64,000 nt of DNA from Actinomyces sp. oral taxon 897 (GTDB lineage Bacteria; Actinomycetota; Actinomycetes; Actinomycetales; Actinomycetaceae): NCBI RefSeq assembly GCF_002999235.1, contig NZ_CP027236.1:744001-808000 (forward strand), in the 5' to 3' direction. The notes below the pieces were generated by a model that saw only the letters and a list, made by a program, of their open reading frames with translations, searched no databases and had not been told where the DNA came from. Made by a program: the position numbers and the translations under genes. Of the stretch, positions 62,119 through 64,000 are shown piece after piece. Each line of letters opens with the position of its first letter. Position 1 is the stretch's first letter.

Positions 62119-63168
62119 TCACACGTCCAGGCCGTAGAGGATGGTGCCGCGGGTGGCGTGGTAGCCCAGGCCCTCGTACAGGTCGACGGCCCCGCTGGGG
62201 TTCTCCGAGTCCACCCCCGCCGCCGCGTAGTCCATGCCGTCGGCCGCGTAGGCGCGCATGGCCGCCGTCAGCAGGGCCCGGCCCACGTCCCGCCCGACGT
62301 ACTGGGCGCGCACCCCCAGCATGTCCGTGTAGCCCTCGGACCACCCCAGGGCCTGCCAGTCCTGCTCGTAGCGGGCGCTGCGCAGGTAGCCGGCCACCCG
62401 GTCCCGGTCCCCGGAGCGGTCCACGGCCACCAGGCTCCAGGAGGGGGCGAAGAAGGCGCGCCCCACCGACCACTCCTCGGGGGTGAGGACCTGGTTGCCC
62501 CACCCCTGGCCGATGACCTCGTTGTGGGCCCGGCGCACCGCGTCCTCACGCTCCGCCGTCCAGGGCTCGATAGTCAGGAACCCGTCGGTCCGCACGTGCG
62601 GGATCGGCTCGCTCAGGGACCTGCGCACCTCCCGGTACCAGCGCCGGGGCTCGAAGCCGAGCTCGGCCAGGTGGTCCTTGAGGCCCTCGTCGTCCTCCAT
62701 GACGGTGGTCACCACGTGGGCGGGCACCGGCCTGCCCCCCTCCGGGGACGCCCGGCCGCTGCGCTCGGCCCCCACCAGGTGGCGGGCCCGCTCGGCCTGC
62801 CAGTGCAGCAGGGCCATGCCGATGCCGCGCCTGCGCCAGGCGGGGTCGACCACCCCGCTCATGGAGGCGAAGATCTCAGCGGCCGGGCGCAGGCGCACCA
62901 GCCCGAAGGCCCGCATGAGCCCGTCCTCGTCACGCCCGGCCACCCCCGAGTAGGTGGGGTCGAGGAAGTACTCGGCCGTCTCCTCCGCGCTGGTGCGGAA
63001 GGGAGGGTTGTCAGCCTGCTCCGCCCGGGCGATGAGCGCGGCGAGGTCGGTGTTGTCCGCGGGCCCCAGCGGGGACCAGCTCAGGAGGCGGGGTAGGGCG
63101 GAGCGCAGGCCGGGTCGGAGCATTGACCAGGCGGTACCCCGCCGGGGGCCGCCGTAGACGGGAGTCAA
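62119..63168 (-). CDS. protein with two GNAT acetyltransferase domains
   Basis: The TTG at 63168 has AGGAGGT six bases upstream, giving 349 residues; the longer open frame upstream is a shadow of parE. Two tandem GNAT folds are seen. The first has SGVVDPAWRRRGIGMALLHWQAERA as acetyl-CoA loop; the second has YTDMLGVRAQYVGRDVGRALLTAAMRAYAADGMDYAAAGVDSENPSGAVDLYEGLGY. The architecture resembles mycothiol synthase (MshD)-like double GNATs, where usually one half is catalytic. The substrate is unknown; mycothiol synthesis is possible but unproven. Confidence 0.85.
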   Translation of the reverse strand: MTPVYGGPRRGTAWSMLRPGLRSALPRLLSWSPLGPADNTDLAALIARAEQADNPPFRTSAEETAEYFLDPTYSGVAGRDEDGLMRAFGLVRLRPAAEIFASMSGVVDPAWRRRGIGMALLHWQAERARHLVGAERSGRASPEGGRPVPAHVVTTVMEDDEGLKDHLAELGFEPRRWYREVRRSLSEPIPHVRTDGFLTIEPWTAEREDAVRRAHNEVIGQGWGNQVLTPEEWSVGRAFFAPSWSLVAVDRSGDRDRVAGYLRSARYEQDWQALGWSEGYTDMLGVRAQYVGRDVGRALLTAAMRAYAADGMDYAAAGVDSENPSGAVDLYEGLGYHATRGTILYGLDV

Positions 63169-63257
63169 GGGGACCTCCTGGGGTCGGTGTGGCTGCCAGG
63201 CTACCGCAGGGACGTTACCGTCCCGTGACCTTTGCCCCGGGGCGCCCCGGGCGCGGG

Positions 63258-64000
63258 TCAGGCGTCGATGCGCTCGCGGTCGATGTCCCTGGCACCGGCG
63301 ATAATAAAGTCCCGGCGGGGCTCGACCGACGCGCCCATGAGCAGCTCGAAGACGCCCTCGGCCTCGGCCAGGGCGGCCTCGTCCTCCACGGTGATGCGCC
63401 GCAGGGTGCGGTGCCCGGGCTCCATGGTGGTCTCGGCCAGCTGGTGGGCGTCCATCTCCCCCAGGCCCTTGTAGCGCTGGGGCTCCTTGAAGGTGCGCCC
63501 GGCCCTCTCCAGGCGGCGCAGGGTGTCCACCAGCTCGGCGTCGGAGTAGGTGTAGATGACCTCCTTGCGGCGCCTGCCCTTGGCGGCCACCTCCACCCGG
63601 TGCAGGGGCGGGACGGCCGCGAAGACCCGCCCGGCCTCCACCATGGGGCGCATGTAGCGGAAGAAGAGGGTCAGCAGCAGGGTGCGGATGTGGGCGCCGT
63701 CCACGTCGGCGTCGGTCATGAGGATGACCTTGCCGTAGCGGGCCGAGTCCAGGTCGAAGGTGCGCCCGGACCCGGCGCCCACCACCTGGATAATGGCCGA
63801 GCACTCGGCGTTGCGCAGCATGTCGGCCTGGGAGGCCTTCTGGACGTTGAGGATCTTGCCGCGGATGGGCAGCAGGGCCTGGAACTCGGAGTTGCGCGCG
63901 TTCTTGGCCGTGCCCAGGGCGGAGTCGCCCTCCACGATGAACAGCTCGCAGGAGCCCACGTCGTCGCTGCGGCAGTCCGCGAGCTTGGCCGGCAGGGTGG
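63258..64000 (-). CDS. parE: DNA topoisomerase IV subunit B, C-terminal part
   Basis: The gene continues beyond the right edge; the visible 247 codons are the TOPRIM and C-terminal regions. TOPRIM motifs are [39 protein letters not shown] (catalytic Glu) and [27 protein letters not shown] (the DxDxD-type metal site). The end reads [32 protein letters not shown], standard for GyrB/Par[10 protein letters not shown] rather than GDSAGGSAK, and the neighbouring parC, favour ParE. The N-terminal ATPase domain is outside the window. Confidence 0.92.
   Translation of the reverse strand, partial: TLPAKLADCRSDDVGSCELFIVEGDSALGTAKNARNSEFQALLPIRGKILNVQKASQADMLRNAECSAIIQVVGAGSGRTFDLDSARYGKVILMTDADVDGAHIRTLLLTLFFRYMRPMVEAGRVFAAVPPLHRVEVAAKGRRRKEVIYTYSDAELVDTLRRLERAGRTFKEPQRYKGLGEMDAHQLAETTMEPGHRTLRRITVEDEAALAEAEGVFELLMGASVEPRRDFIIAGARDIDRERIDA

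Noticed and set aside
1..64000. tRNA or rRNA genes
   Set aside because: No T-loop/CCA-type motifs or rRNA segments were noticed in the gene-less stretches; a covariance-model scan would be needed to exclude them fully.

Overview
The window is about 70% GC almost throughout. It carries marker genes of the Actinomycetota: rbpA, pafBC, sepH, and the DUF3710, DUF4193, DUF3159 and DUF5998 families. A complete sucrose PTS operon, a single-gene aconitase, an ATP-type phosphofructokinase signature and an FMN-riboswitch-controlled riboflavin uptake pair fit a fermentative, host-associated member of the Actinomycetaceae (Actinomyces/Schaalia type). The lineage is inferred from gene content; no 16S rRNA or tRNA gene was found.

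Layout. 1-0.9 kb: end of a PiT phosphate transporter and a small membrane partner. 1-6 kb: sucrose module (GH32 hydrolase, PTS EIIBCA, LacI regulator). 6-12.4 kb: sparse region with a secreted protein, a HAD hydrolase and a uridine-kinase-like NTPase, separated by long gene-less stretches holding palindromes and MITE-like repeats. 11.3-15.2 kb: GNAT-ASCH fusion, alpha/beta hydrolase, pfkA and rbpA. 15.4-24.4 kb: lnt, helY, a diacylglycerol-kinase-like gene, tatC, tatA, pafC, pafB, followed by a DUF3866 gene and hisE-hisG. The flanks of the classical Pup-proteasome locus are present, but the pup/dop/mpa/prc/pafA block is absent between them.

26.8-36 kb: a large unrecognised membrane-anchored protein, the ribXY pair under an FMN riboswitch, PEBP and SDR genes, TrmL, a GNAT and a flavoprotein disulfide reductase. 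36-41 kb: two paralogous LRV/transmembrane/propeller-like surface proteins. The first is destroyed by a one-base frameshift and by an IS630-type element at a TA target; the second is intact. 41-43.6 kb: aconitase. 44.1-48.3 kb: an island of visibly lower GC with a 1237-residue uncharacterised, defence-like protein that overlaps a truncated HsdR fragment.

48.3-64 kb: TRAM/m5U methyltransferase, a KimA-like potassium transporter divergent from two TrkA-type RCK proteins, the DUF3159-OB-DUF3710-DUF4193 group, sepH followed by an unusual protein built from copies of the SepH C-terminal tail, a phosphodiesterase, DUF5998, topoisomerase IV subunit A (parC), a double GNAT protein, and the 3' part of parE.

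Many genes have a -10-like hexamer 6-8 bases before the start codon and no Shine-Dalgarno sequence. This suggests extensive leaderless transcription and was used to choose several starts.
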